20,456 nucleotides of DNA from Alphaproteobacteria bacterium (GCA_005884465.1 VAZH01000088.1:1-20456), one strand, 5' to 3'. Positions 8,241 through 16,129 are shown, counted from the first letter of the stretch. Notes: generated from the letters alone by a model not told the origin. A program made the numbers and translations.

Positions 8241-8872
8241 ATGAAGACGATTGTATTCTCCGGTCCATCGATTGCTGAAGAAGAGGTACGCAGGCTTGCG
8301 GCCGCCACCCATGCTCCTCCGATCAAGCGCGGTGACCTGGCTGTCGTCGACGATTACGAGGTAATTATCATTCTCGACGGCGAATTCGGGCAGAACATGT
8401 CCGTGTCGCCCAAGGAAATTCTGGCCGTGCTTGGCCGCGGAAAGACCGTTCGGAACTCGACCGCTCTGGAATGATCGGTGTCGGGTGGGTCTACGATTAC
8501 TTCCGACGGAGCGCCGTCCGGCGTGACGCGGACGTCGCGCTGGTCTATTCCCCGCTCGACTTCAAGCCGATGACGGTGCCGATGGTCGATCTCGAATATT
8601 GGATGGAGCGGACTTCCGCTGCGGGAATGATCGCCGACAAGGAAAGAGCCCTTCTGCTGAAGGCTGCCCGGAATATCTTCTTTGCCGAACGAACCGTAGA
8701 CAGGTTGATGGGTTCGCTGCGCCATGCCATCGGTAACCAAACGCTCGAACCTCTGCTGGCATTTTCCGGCGGAACAATACCAAGTGTGAAGTCGATCGAC
8801 GCGGCGGAGGCAGTTCGCCTGGGCGCTTCGCTGGCGGAACATCGCCCGCCACCTCACGCTGAGGCGGGCTAG
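8241..8872 (+). pseudogene. tfuA, disrupted: signature motif deleted and frame shifted
   Basis: TfuA proteins accompany YcaO enzymes and are thought to help deliver sulfur for thioamide formation; the name comes from trifolitoxin production. Two adjoining frames make up this gene. The first, 8241-8474, encodes a typical N-terminus (MKTIVFSGPSIAEEE, VVDDYEVIIILDGEF, VSPKEILAVLGRGKTV) and then runs into NSTALE and stop. The second frame reads ELDRSGMIGVGWVYDYFRRS from 8453, a normal TfuA continuation, and ends at 8872. Between KTV (to 8450) and EL (from 8453) the family's highly conserved GASSMGALRAAE-type segment should lie; about 12 codons are gone and the phase is off. Restored length would be about 220 residues, normal for TfuA. 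An ATG at 8471 (MIGVG) could start a 133-residue C-terminal fragment, but without the core motif I doubt it works. Confidence 0.75.
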
Positions 8873-8875
8873 CCA

Positions 8876-9051
8876 TTGGACTCTGACGCTAAACCCCTGC
8901 CGAGCCGGCAGCTGACGGAATTGCTCAGCAGACCGCTGTTGGACGAGGAGGTGTGCGAAAGGCTTTTCAGCCGCGCGCGGAGGCCCAGGCCATTCAGCTA
9001 ATCGATCGCCGGAAGTTCGAGCAGGCCGTAGCCCAGCTGCGATGGGGCTGA
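8876..9051 (+). pseudogene. Small NHLP/Os1348-like leader-domain protein, frameshifted
   Basis: A TTG at 8876, with GAGG 11 bases upstream and four bases after the tfuA stop, opens a frame reading SRQLTELLSRPLLDEEVCER then LFSRA, which continues only to a stop at 8999-9001 with RRPRPFS. Another frame picks up from about 8977 as RAEAQAIQLIDRRKFEQAVA and QLRWG, ending in TGA at 9049-9051. One extra base in the CCGCGCGCGGAG run would join them into about 58 residues. The joined sequence resembles Os1348-family NHLP-clan proteins (LL-R-x-D-E-x-x-x-RL near the start; an ID-x-x-x-x-E/F helix near the end), small helical proteins related to RiPP leader peptides and often found next to YcaO genes. 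The assignment comes from pattern memory only. Confidence 0.45.
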
Positions 9052-9071
9052 GCACGGTTCCCACGGCGCAG

Positions 9072-9584
9072 TCATGAAGCGCGCTCTGGCCTGAACGGGC
9101 AAATCATCGTAAATTTGAAAAGTGTGGGTGCCTTGTCCTGTCCATTTCCATATTCCCACGCCAGTTGGACTGCGTGCGTATCGCTTTTTGGATCTTCTTG
9201 CTTGTGCTCCATAACATCGATTTTTATGCAAATTGGCGGATCCGAATTAAAGCACTTGCGAAGCGAGGCGTCCAACAGACCACACTTTGTCAGGGGGACG
9301 ACGCCATCCAGCGCCACGTCATTGGGTTGAGCGGACAATTCGACACGGGCGCGACCCATCTCCCTCAGCCAGGCATTGCCTCCTCCGTGCGGCCAACGAT
9401 CCCGTGGCGCCAATATCGGCTGATACTGACCATATTCCATCGTCTCGATATCGATCTGACCTGACGCTTTAAGTTTTGCCACGCTGCTCTTCATATTCTC
9501 CAAAGGATAGTAAAGACCATTCATAAGAGCCTTGAATTCCGGGTTGTTGTAAAATGCTCCACCTAGGATTCTTGCCTGTGACAT
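9072..9584 (-). CDS. Hypothetical protein, 170 residues, unrecognised
   Basis: I do not recognise this protein. It starts MSQARILGGAFYNNPEFKAL at 9584 with AGAGGAAAG about seven bases upstream, a good ribosome binding site. It has no signal peptide or membrane segment, contains WPHGGGNAWLREMGRARVEL in the middle, three cysteines, and beta-rich stretches such as ICIKIDVMEHKQE and TLFKFTMICPF. The DNA is visibly more AT-rich than neighbouring housekeeping genes, suggesting recent acquisition. It points back at the YcaO cluster and ends 20 bases from the NHLP-like frame, so the two are convergent. An overlapping minus-strand frame (9469-9732) competes for its start region but lacks better support. 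No function is proposed. Confidence 0.6.
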   Translation of the reverse strand: MSQARILGGAFYNNPEFKALMNGLYYPLENMKSSVAKLKASGQIDIETMEYGQYQPILAPRDRWPHGGGNAWLREMGRARVELSAQPNDVALDGVVPLTKCGLLDASLRKCFNSDPPICIKIDVMEHKQEDPKSDTHAVQLAWEYGNGQDKAPTLFKFTMICPFRPERAS

Positions 9585-9934
9585 GACTAAGCTTTCCTCT
9601 CAAAAAAACACCGATGGCGAGCCCGATGAGCGACAAATCTACGCCTGGTTGCGTCAATCGCAACATCGCCGCCGCAAACCGGGAGTTCAACTCCGGATAG
9701 AAACGAGAACAACCTTCAAGGAAGACGGACACCTTCCGGCGGTGATGAAGTCGGCACGTCGAATTCGACCGGCGAAGCGTAGCACCCTAGGCTGCACTAC
9801 GTCCAGCGACAACCCACATACGATGGCTTGTCCAGTCGGCCCCGGTGCGTCACAATCGATAAATCCTCTTGCGTCAGCCTGCCGGCGGGGTGTTTCGTTC
9901 GACATACTTCAGCCGATGAGAGCACAGTAATGTA
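9585..9934. other. 350-bp intergenic region between divergent genes
   Basis: This stretch separates the hypothetical gene at 9072-9584 from the cyclase gene. It must hold both promoters, but I see no convincing -35/-10 pair or operator palindrome. The minus-strand frame at 9469-9732 runs into it; its N-terminal part has a short hydrophobic run (LSLIGLAIGVFL) and could be the remnant of a lost gene. No RNA gene or repeat was recognised. Confidence 0.4.
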
Positions 9935-12900
9935 ATGCATTGTTTCGCGTGCCGATCGCCGATGGACGCGGGCGACCGTTGGTGCGCCAATTGTGGCGCG
10001 GCCGCGCAGCAAAGTGCGGATCCCGACAGCGAACGAAAGTTCGTGACGATCCTTCGCGCGGACGTGGTCCACTCGACGGATCTCATTGCCGAGCTTGAAC
10101 CCGAGGAGGCACTGCAGCGTCTGGAGCCAGCGCTAACGGCGATGCGAGCCGCGGTGCGTCAGTTCGGGGGTATCGTCAGCAAGGAAATGGGTGACGGGCT
10201 GGCAGCGGTCTTTGGGGCTCCTGTTGCAGATGACAATCATGCGCCACTCGCCTGTCACGCAGCAATCGAGCTGGTTCGACGTGTAGCCAACCTGGGCGAT
10301 CCGGGGCTGCAGGTCCGGGTGGGCCTCCACTCGGGATTCGTGGTCACCTATATGGTCGCCAGTGAATTTTCCAAGGTCTACGAGATTGGTGGTGCCGCGC
10401 AGCATCTGGCGGCTCGATTGGAGTCGGCGGCGGAGCCGGGTCAGATTTACGCATCCGAGGCCTGCCAAAAACTGTCCGAGGGACACGTTCGATTTGAGTA
10501 TCTGGGCCGCAAGCCGCTCAAGGGCTTCGCCGACCCCGTGCCGATCTATCGCGTAACTGGCGCGGGCGACGTTTCAAGCTGGCAGGTGCGCAAAGCGCGC
10601 AGCGTTTCACGATTCGTCAATCGCTCCCGAGAGACCGCGCTATTGAGACAAGCGGCCGAGGACACCCGCGCCGGCGGCCGAACGGTCTGCCTGACCGGCG
10701 ATCCCGGCATCGGGAAATCACGGTTGGTACATGAGTTCGTCCAGGAGCTCGAGAGTGAAGGCTGGCGACTGACCGAGGCAGAGTGCAGCCCAAACCTGCA
10801 GGGCGCGCCATTCGCCGCGCTCAAGGGTTTGCTGCGCTCAATTTCCGGCACAGCGACGGCGGACGATCGGCCAGGCAATGCGACGGACCCGCGAGAGGGC
10901 TTGCCGCAGATCTTGCGGTCAGCCCTCGACGCGGTGCTGGATCTGCCAATATCGGATGACGAATGGGACAAGTTGGAGCCTCAGTCACGCGGCCGCGCTA
11001 TCAGCGAGGCAAGCTGCGCGGTGGTAGAGAATCTGGCCCACCAGCAACGCACAGTGCTTCTTATTGAGGATCTGCACTGGGTCGACCGCGCAAGCGACGC
11101 CGTCATGGCTGCCCTTGCATCGCTGCAAACCCTCAACCTGCTGATACTCATCACCGGCAGGCCAGATGGAACCCCGGATTGGGTCAACCGATGCAACGCC
11201 GAAAACATCGCATTGCGGCCTCTCGATGAGAGTTCCGGCCGGGCCATGTTGGATGCTATTTTGGGGCCCTCCTCCACGACGTTCGATTTGAAGACTCGAA
11301 TCATTCGCCATACGGCCAACGTTCCGCTCTTTGTCGAGGAGGTATGCCGCGGTTTTAAAGAGACTGGCATCCTCCAGGGGCAGTGGGGTGATCTTGCTCT
11401 TGCTGAGCCAGTCGATGACTTGGGTATCCCCACCAGTATTCAAGGCGTGATTGCGGCACGACTGGACCGCCTGCCGAAGGCAGAACGCGCCTTGATGCAG
11501 ATAGCCGCCGCGCTCGGTCCGCGCTCGACGGTGGTCACCCTGCGCCAGGTAGCCGCGTTACCTGAAGCCGTGCTCCAACGCGCCCTGGGAACGCTCGACC
11601 GAGCCGAGTTGCTGGTCAGGGCGGACGGCGTTGCCGAGGATTCGTTCGAATTTCCGCATGAAATGGTTCGTCAGGTAACCTATGACTCGATGGTCGCGCG
11701 AACACGCGAAAGGGTGCATGCACGCATCCTTTCTGCGTTGGAGAGCGATCAACGCTGGCGTGACGAAGCCGACAAGCTCTGCTACCACGCGACGCGTGCA
11801 AAGGACTGGGCGAAAGCGTTTACCTACGGCAGAAGCGTGGCACAAAAAAGCGTCGCGCGGTCGGCGTTTGCCGATGCGACCTCCCACTTCGAGATCGCCA
11901 TGGATGCGCTCGACCGAACTCCGATCTCTTCCGCGCGCGAGACCGAAGCCATAGACCTGCGGATCGAGGCGCGCATGGCGTTCATGGGATCCGGCAGGGT
12001 CGCCGAATGGCTGGACCTCGGAAAGGAAGCTGAACGGCGCGCCAATGCGATTGACGACATCGGGCGCAAAGTCGCCGCCATGACGGTCCGATCGGCGGCG
12101 CAGAATTTCTACGACACCCCGACCGAGGCAATTGCCACTGGTGAGCAGGCCGTTGGTCTGGCGGAGCAGTGGGGCAACCCCGGCTGGCTCAACCTTGCCG
12201 AATATGGTCTCGGACAGGCGTATTTCATTGCCGGTCGTTATCGCGACGCGGACAAGATGCTTGAACGAGCCTGCGCGCAATTGATGGGACCGGAAGCCGC
12301 CGCCCCAATCGGTACAACCGCACAATACCTGTTGCTTATGTGCTGCATGATGAAGAGCCTCACCCATACTACGCTGGGCGAGATCAATGTGGCCGACCAC
12401 TTTCAGCGGCGAGCCCAGCAGATAGCCGACGAAAGCAACCGGCCATTTGATCGCGTCGCGGCGGCTTATAGCGGCGGCAACTTGATGCTTGCTGGCGGCA
12501 ATCCGGCCGGGGCAGCCGTCATTCTCGACGAGGCGTTCGCGCTGGCGCAAGAGCATGGGGTACGGCTCTTCGTCCCGCCAGTCGCGTGCCAGCGTGGCAT
12601 GGCGTACCTGGAGGAAGGGCGCTTCGATGCAGCACGAGAGATCCTTGCCGGGGCCCGGGCGGCGGCCGAATCTATTGGTTATAAATCGATTGAGCTGCGC
12701 GCCTCCATCTATCTCGCGCTCGCTCTCAGCCAGGCCGGAGAGGTGCGCGCTGCGCTGAGCATGTTGCGAGACGCGCGAAATACGGCCCGGCAGCAGGGGT
12801 TCAGTGGGCTCGAAGCCGAGGCACTCCTGGCTGAGGCCATGGTCACGCCGGCCACAAATGAGGACGACAGGGCTACAATTATTCGTTGTTTGCAGGCCAG

Positions 12901-13027
12901 TATCGCCATTGCGACTCAGCACGACGCCAAGCCGCTGCTCCTCAAAGCAGAAACGCTTCTAAGCAGAATGCTCGGCAATGGAGAAAATGCCGAATCGTTT
13001 TTTCCGGATGGAGTTCGCCGCACCTGA
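9935..13027 (+). CDS. Zinc-ribbon/class III nucleotidyl cyclase/AAA ATPase/TPR protein
   Basis: This is a large cytoplasmic signalling protein (1030 residues). Residues 3-20 form a zinc ribbon (C3, C6, C17, C20). Residues about 33-215 are a class III adenylate/guanylate cyclase domain, with the metal aspartates D43 (RADVVHST) and D87 and a lysine at 83 (SKEMGDG), then VRVGLHSG and AAQHLAARLESAAEPGQIY, ending in the usual GFADPVPIYRV. The ATPase domain follows, with a P-loop near 255 (GDPGIGKS) and Walker B near 375 (VLLIEDLHWVD). Residues about 600-1000 are TPR-like helical repeats. The expected Asn of the VNxAARL motif is His here (QHLAARL), a change I also associate with many rhizobial members. 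The start has only a weak GAGAG upstream. Family members are thought to make cAMP in response to unknown protein or ligand inputs. Nucleotide specificity cannot be read from sequence. Confidence 0.88.
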   Translation: MHCFACRSPMDAGDRWCANCGAAAQQSADPDSERKFVTILRADVVHSTDLIAELEPEEALQRLEPALTAMRAAVRQFGGIVSKEMGDGLAAVFGAPVADDNHAPLACHAAIELVRRVANLGDPGLQVRVGLHSGFVVTYMVASEFSKVYEIGGAAQHLAARLESAAEPGQIYASEACQKLSEGHVRFEYLGRKPLKGFADPVPIYRVTGAGDVSSWQVRKARSVSRFVNRSRETALLRQAAEDTRAGGRTVCLTGDPGIGKSRLVHEFVQELESEGWRLTEAECSPNLQGAPFAALKGLLRSISGTATADDRPGNATDPREGLPQILRSALDAVLDLPISDDEWDKLEPQSRGRAISEASCAVVENLAHQQRTVLLIEDLHWVDRASDAVMAALASLQTLNLLILITGRPDGTPDWVNRCNAENIALRPLDESSGRAMLDAILGPSSTTFDLKTRIIRHTANVPLFVEEVCRGFKETGILQGQWGDLALAEPVDDLGIPTSIQGVIAARLDRLPKAERALMQIAAALGPRSTVVTLRQVAALPEAVLQRALGTLDRAELLVRADGVAEDSFEFPHEMVRQVTYDSMVARTRERVHARILSALESDQRWRDEADKLCYHATRAKDWAKAFTYGRSVAQKSVARSAFADATSHFEIAMDALDRTPISSARETEAIDLRIEARMAFMGSGRVAEWLDLGKEAERRANAIDDIGRKVAAMTVRSAAQNFYDTPTEAIATGEQAVGLAEQWGNPGWLNLAEYGLGQAYFIAGRYRDADKMLERACAQLMGPEAAAPIGTTAQYLLLMCCMMKSLTHTTLGEINVADHFQRRAQQIADESNRPFDRVAAAYSGGNLMLAGGNPAGAAVILDEAFALAQEHGVRLFVPPVACQRGMAYLEEGRFDAAREILAGARAAAESIGYKSIELRASIYLALALSQAGEVRAALSMLRDARNTARQQGFSGLEAEALLAEAMVTPATNEDDRATIIRCLQASIAIATQHDAKPLLLKAETLLSRMLGNGENAESFFPDGVRRT

Positions 13028-13035
13028 GCGCGCAG

Positions 13036-13057
13036 TCGACCGGAAAATCCCGGTCGA
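13036..13057. terminator. Hairpin between convergent genes
   Basis: TCGACCGG (13036-13043) and CCGGTCGA (13050-13057) form a perfect 8-bp stem with a 6-base loop, eight bases after the cyclase stop and 42 bases before the FAD-oxidase stop on the other strand. There is no T-run on either side, so it is not a classical intrinsic terminator, but position and symmetry suit a bidirectional transcription end. Confidence 0.5.
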
Positions 13058-13098
13058 GTCATGGACTGGTGATGAGGTCCGCCCCGTTGGCGTGTCGA

Positions 13099-14703
13099 TC
13101 ATCCCTGCGGATCGATCAGCACTCCCGGGTTGAGCATCGCTTGCGGATCGAGTTCGCTTTTTGCCGCCCGCAGCGCGGCCGCGAAAAGCGCCGGGCGCTG
13201 ACGATCGTACCAGGGCCGATGATCGCGGCCAACCGCGTGATGATGCGTGATCGTGCCACCCGCCTCAATCAGCGCGTCGCTGGCCGCATTCTTGATCGCC
13301 TGCCACTGCTGCAGAAGAGCACCGTGGCGGCCGAGCGCGTGGAAGGAAAAATAGGGCGCGGGCCCGTCCGGATAAACATGGGTGAAGCGGCATGTGACCT
13401 CGCCTCTCACGCCGGTCGCCTCGAGGATCGCACGCTCCGTCGCCGCTTTCACCTCGTCGTGGAAACCTTCGAACCGATCCCAGGTGATAGCGGTCTCAAA
13501 GGTGTCGTTGATGAGACCGGCCGGCGTCAGAAACTCGCGCGCATAGGGCATGCGAATAAATGCGTTGCGCCAGATTCCTGCCGCGCCCTCGAGATGTGCG
13601 TCGTCGGCCTTTGCGGCCTCCGGCGCCCCGCCATGGTCGGCGCAGCATTCGAGCGCGCGTGCCATCCACGCATCCGGCGGATGGTCGCCGGATTCAAAGC
13701 CCAGCACCATGATCGCGACGCTGCCGTCGGCCGCGCCGGTGTTGAATGCCTCCTGCGCGTCAAGGATGCGGCAGTTCGATGGATAGAGGCCGGCCTGCGC
13801 GATGACGCGCAGCGCGCGCGCCGCACCGAACAACGAATCGAAACGAACCGATGCGCCGGCACGGAATTTCGGGCGCGGCTGCAACCGCATCCAGGCACGC
13901 GAAATCACGCCGAGCGTTCCTTCCGAGCCGATGAACATGCGGTCGGGGCTCGGCCCGGCACCCGATCCCGGCAATCGACGTGTTTCCAGTATGCCGCGCG
14001 GCGTCACCACGCGCAGGCTTTCGACGAAATCGTCTATGTGCGTGTAGAGACTGGCGAAGTGACCGCCCGATCGCGTCGCGATCCAGCCGCCAAGGGTTGA
14101 ATATTCGAAACTCTGCGGAAAATGCCGCAAGGTGACACCATGCGGCTTGAGCTGGTTCTCCAGCGATGGGCCGTAGACACCACCTTCGATCAGGGCGGCG
14201 CGCGATATCTGATCCACCTCGACAACCTTGCCAAGGTTGCGCAGGTCAAGCGTGACGGCCGCCTTATAGCGAAGCCCATCGACGCGCGGCTCGACACCGC
14301 CACAGACGCTCGACCCGCCCCCGAACGGCGTCAGCGAGGCGCCGACACCGCCGGCCCAGTCCATGACAGCGGAAATCTCCGCTTCGTTGCGTGGATAGGC
14401 GACCACGTCGGGCGCGCTATCATAGTCGCCGAGCATGGCGCGCACATAGTCCGGATAGGATTTACCGTAGGCGTGCGCGGCGCGGTCGTAGCGTTCGCTC
14501 GTGCAGAAAGCGGCAAGCGAGGCCGGCGGCGCCACGCGCGGGGCGCGCAGCGTGAGATCCTCCAGGCGCGGCACCGATATGGCTTCGAACCCGTCACGCG
14601 AGAATTTCGCGCGGTAACGGCTGAGCACAAAAGCCTGCTCCGCAGCAGTCATGCCCTCGCCTTCGCGGCCCCAGCCGTAATGTTTTAGCCTTGCACCGCT
14701 CAT
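13099..14703 (-). CDS. FAD-linked oxidase, alkyldihydroxyacetone-phosphate synthase-like
   Basis: This is a 534-residue flavoprotein of the VAO/PCMH family, closest in layout to alkylglycerone-phosphate synthase (AGPS). An N-terminal segment resembles AGPS (LKHYGWGREGE). The FAD-binding domain spans about residues 90-280, with VVAYPRNEAEISAVMDWAGG, LTPFGGGSSVCGG, HFPQSFEYSTLGGWIATRSG and FIGSEGTLGVISRAWMRLQP. The substrate domain ends in THHHAVGRDHRPWY, matching the AGPS-type active-site histidines, and LDPQAMLNPGVL. In eukaryotes AGPS makes ether lipids; bacterial homologues are mostly uncharacterised, so glycolate/lactate-type oxidase activity is an alternative. ATG 14703 has an AGGAGG about five bases upstream, a strong ribosome binding site. 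No partner such as a dihydroxyacetone-phosphate acyltransferase is nearby. Confidence 0.82.
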   Translation of the reverse strand: MSGARLKHYGWGREGEGMTAAEQAFVLSRYRAKFSRDGFEAISVPRLEDLTLRAPRVAPPASLAAFCTSERYDRAAHAYGKSYPDYVRAMLGDYDSAPDVVAYPRNEAEISAVMDWAGGVGASLTPFGGGSSVCGGVEPRVDGLRYKAAVTLDLRNLGKVVEVDQISRAALIEGGVYGPSLENQLKPHGVTLRHFPQSFEYSTLGGWIATRSGGHFASLYTHIDDFVESLRVVTPRGILETRRLPGSGAGPSPDRMFIGSEGTLGVISRAWMRLQPRPKFRAGASVRFDSLFGAARALRVIAQAGLYPSNCRILDAQEAFNTGAADGSVAIMVLGFESGDHPPDAWMARALECCADHGGAPEAAKADDAHLEGAAGIWRNAFIRMPYAREFLTPAGLINDTFETAITWDRFEGFHDEVKAATERAILEATGVRGEVTCRFTHVYPDGPAPYFSFHALGRHGALLQQWQAIKNAASDALIEAGGTITHHHAVGRDHRPWYDRQRPALFAAALRAAKSELDPQAMLNPGVLIDPQG

Positions 14704-14934
14704 GGCTTCCTCCTGCTCTTTTCTGTCTGTGATTTACGAGATACCCGCCAGATCGATTGCAATCCTCTCTCGATCTGACTCTCGGAGCAAGTCCGCCTAC
14801 TGGACGATCGACTGACGGCTCAAAACGAACGGAATGCTCGCATCAAGGCGGGGGATTACATAGCAGCGTCGCTTCTCTTAGAAATAGATTCACGGTATCA
14901 ATACGTGCCGCCTCATGAACTTGCCGTCGGGCAG

Positions 14935-15504
14935 TTACGGCGTCACGCCCCTTCGCATCACGGCACGGGCACCGCGCGACCTTGTTTCCCCCAACACGTA
15001 GCCAGTCATGTCCCGCTCGTGCGCAGCGATGACCGAGAAATGATCTTCACCACCTGTGGGGCTGAAACTCACCGAACGGCGGACGTTGGAGGGGACTTGC
15101 GACCCGCCTACCGGATCGAGCGTCACCACCAGTTGGACCGGAACACCCGCCCGGCCGAGTTCCGCCGCCATGTCAAAAGCGGCGCTGCCGCCCAGCGAGT
15201 GACCGACGATCATGATCGAGCGGAGCCGGCCGCTCTGGTATTGCTGGATCGCCTCCTGCGCGAGCGCCGGCCAGTCGCCATAATTTCGGATCGTCGTCGG
15301 AATGCCGCGCTGGGCGATCCTGCTGCCGAATTCGCTGAGCCCCGGCGAATTATTGCCCAAGCCGAGCAACACATAGAGGTGCGAGCCTCCCTGAAATTGT
15401 GAACCGGTGTGAACTCGGGATCGGCCGTAACCATGATCGGGCGAGGCCAGAAATCCACACACGACCAGCGCCAAGCCCGTCGTCACGATACGCCACGATG
15501 ACAT
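14935..15504 (-). CDS. Secreted alpha/beta-hydrolase (lipase/thioesterase-like)
   Basis: This is a small alpha/beta-hydrolase of 189 residues. The N-terminus is a signal-peptide-like stretch (RIVTTGLALVVCGFLASP). The nucleophile elbow is IVGHSLGGSAAF with Ser103; plausible acid and base are D130 (VTLDPVGG) and H155 or H162 (EDHFSVIAAHER). LGLGNNSPGLSEFGSRIAQR is the usual early region after the first strands. The mature part is short for a full lipase but fits the small lipase/thioesterase-like proteins of rhizobia. AAGGA lies nine bases before ATG 15504. The 231 bases between it and the FAD-oxidase start (14704-14934) hold nothing I can identify. The substrate is unknown, and export is inferred only from the N-terminus. 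Confidence 0.75.
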   Translation of the reverse strand: MSSWRIVTTGLALVVCGFLASPDHGYGRSRVHTGSQFQGGSHLYVLLGLGNNSPGLSEFGSRIAQRGIPTTIRNYGDWPALAQEAIQQYQSGRLRSIMIVGHSLGGSAAFDMAAELGRAGVPVQLVVTLDPVGGSQVPSNVRRSVSFSPTGGEDHFSVIAAHERDMTGYVLGETRSRGARAVMRRGVTP

Positions 15505-15627
15505 GTGAACCGATCCTTCGCCATGAATTCCGAAGCGGCACAGACGATAGCAGGCCGCGGAGTTCCTCGGAAGCTAGGGATGGGCTCTACGGCGTGCCGC
15601 CGCATTCGCCGACACAGCCGCCGGCTA

Positions 15628-15888
15628 TCAGTGCGCGATGGCAGACGTTTTGGTTGGGCCGTCTTCGGCCAGGCATCGCGTGATATGGGCAGTCCGATCT
15701 CTGGGCAGCACCTTGGCTTCGTCCGCCTTGTGCGCGCATTCGCGTTGCCTGATTTGCTCGGCACGGCGTTTTTCCGCAGCTTCGCGATACTCGGGAGCGA
15801 CAGCGTTCGGGTCGACCAGCTTTTGAGCAAGGGCCGGTTCACAAAAAACCAATGCCCCAACAAGACCCAGGTACCAAAATGATTTCAA
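15628..15888 (-). CDS. PsiF-like small secreted protein (TTG start)
   Basis: I place the start at TTG 15888, preceded by GGGAGA six bases upstream. This gives a clean signal peptide, MKSFWYLGLVGALVFCEPALA, cleaved before QKLVDP. Starting at the upstream ATG (15942) would place a charged, proline-rich stretch before it and destroy the signal. The mature part (about 65 residues) is charged and ends with RECAHKADEAKVLPRDRTAH followed by ITRCL. This matches the C-x(n)-A-x(n)-L-x-x-R-x(n)-CL pattern of PsiF repeats, known from E. coli as phosphate-starvation-inducible periplasmic proteins of unknown function. Two cysteines could form a disulfide. It follows the 48-residue membrane peptide by 22 bases, probably in one transcript. 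Confidence 0.65.
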   Translation of the reverse strand: MKSFWYLGLVGALVFCEPALAQKLVDPNAVAPEYREAAEKRRAEQIRQRECAHKADEAKVLPRDRTAHITRCLAEDGPTKTSAIAH

Positions 15889-15910
15889 GGCAGATCTCCC
15901 TGGCTTGCGG

Positions 15911-16057
15911 TTAGAAAAATCCGGCACTCGAATCCAAGCCACTCAATAACAAGAGCAGAGAGGCGAGCAGCCCGACGCCGCAGAATATGGCGACGGTTTG
16001 GAGGGTTTCGCCCTGAGTTCCGGGAGCGCGGGAAAGAACTTTTGCGATAGCCGTCAT
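15911..16057 (-). CDS. 48-residue single-span membrane peptide
   Basis: This short gene is easily missed. ATG 16057 is preceded by GGAGGT about six bases upstream, a near-ideal Shine-Dalgarno sequence, and reads MTAIAKVLSRAPGTQGETLQ to a TAA at 15911-15913. Residues about 21-40 form one hydrophobic segment (VAIFCGVGLLASLLLLLSGL), and the C-terminus is DSSAGFF. A minus-strand frame in another phase (15885-16070) covers the same DNA but has no such features. The gene lies directly upstream of the PsiF-like gene and 73 bases downstream of a TGTGA-N6-TCACA site. I do not recognise the family; small inner-membrane peptides like this often modulate larger complexes, but no function is assigned. Confidence 0.7.
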   Translation of the reverse strand: MTAIAKVLSRAPGTQGETLQTVAIFCGVGLLASLLLLLSGLDSSAGFF

Positions 16058-16129
16058 TTGCCACCTCCAAAGCTCGGCCTCGGAATGGAGGTCGGTTTGG
16101 CAGGTGTAGCTCAGCCTGCCTGTGGTGCT

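Noticed and set aside
8045..8278. 77-codon frame between ycaO and tfuA ending in CILRSIDC, considered as a RiPP precursor
   Set aside because: It overlaps both flanking coding regions in another phase, has no good ribosome binding site, and its Cys-containing end is encoded by the tfuA start region.
9469..9732. 87-codon minus-strand frame overlapping the start of the 170-residue gene
   Set aside because: It overlaps a frame with a better ribosome binding site by 116 bases and has no family match I can name; at most a gene remnant.
11558..12922. 454-codon minus-strand open frame opposite the cyclase/TPR gene
   Set aside because: No recognisable motif or ribosome binding site; the plus-strand cyclase-AAA-TPR protein explains the region.
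15885..16070. 61-codon minus-strand frame overlapping the 48-residue membrane peptide
   Set aside because: Its start falls inside the GGAGGT region of the other frame and it lacks a coherent hydrophobic segment or ribosome binding site.
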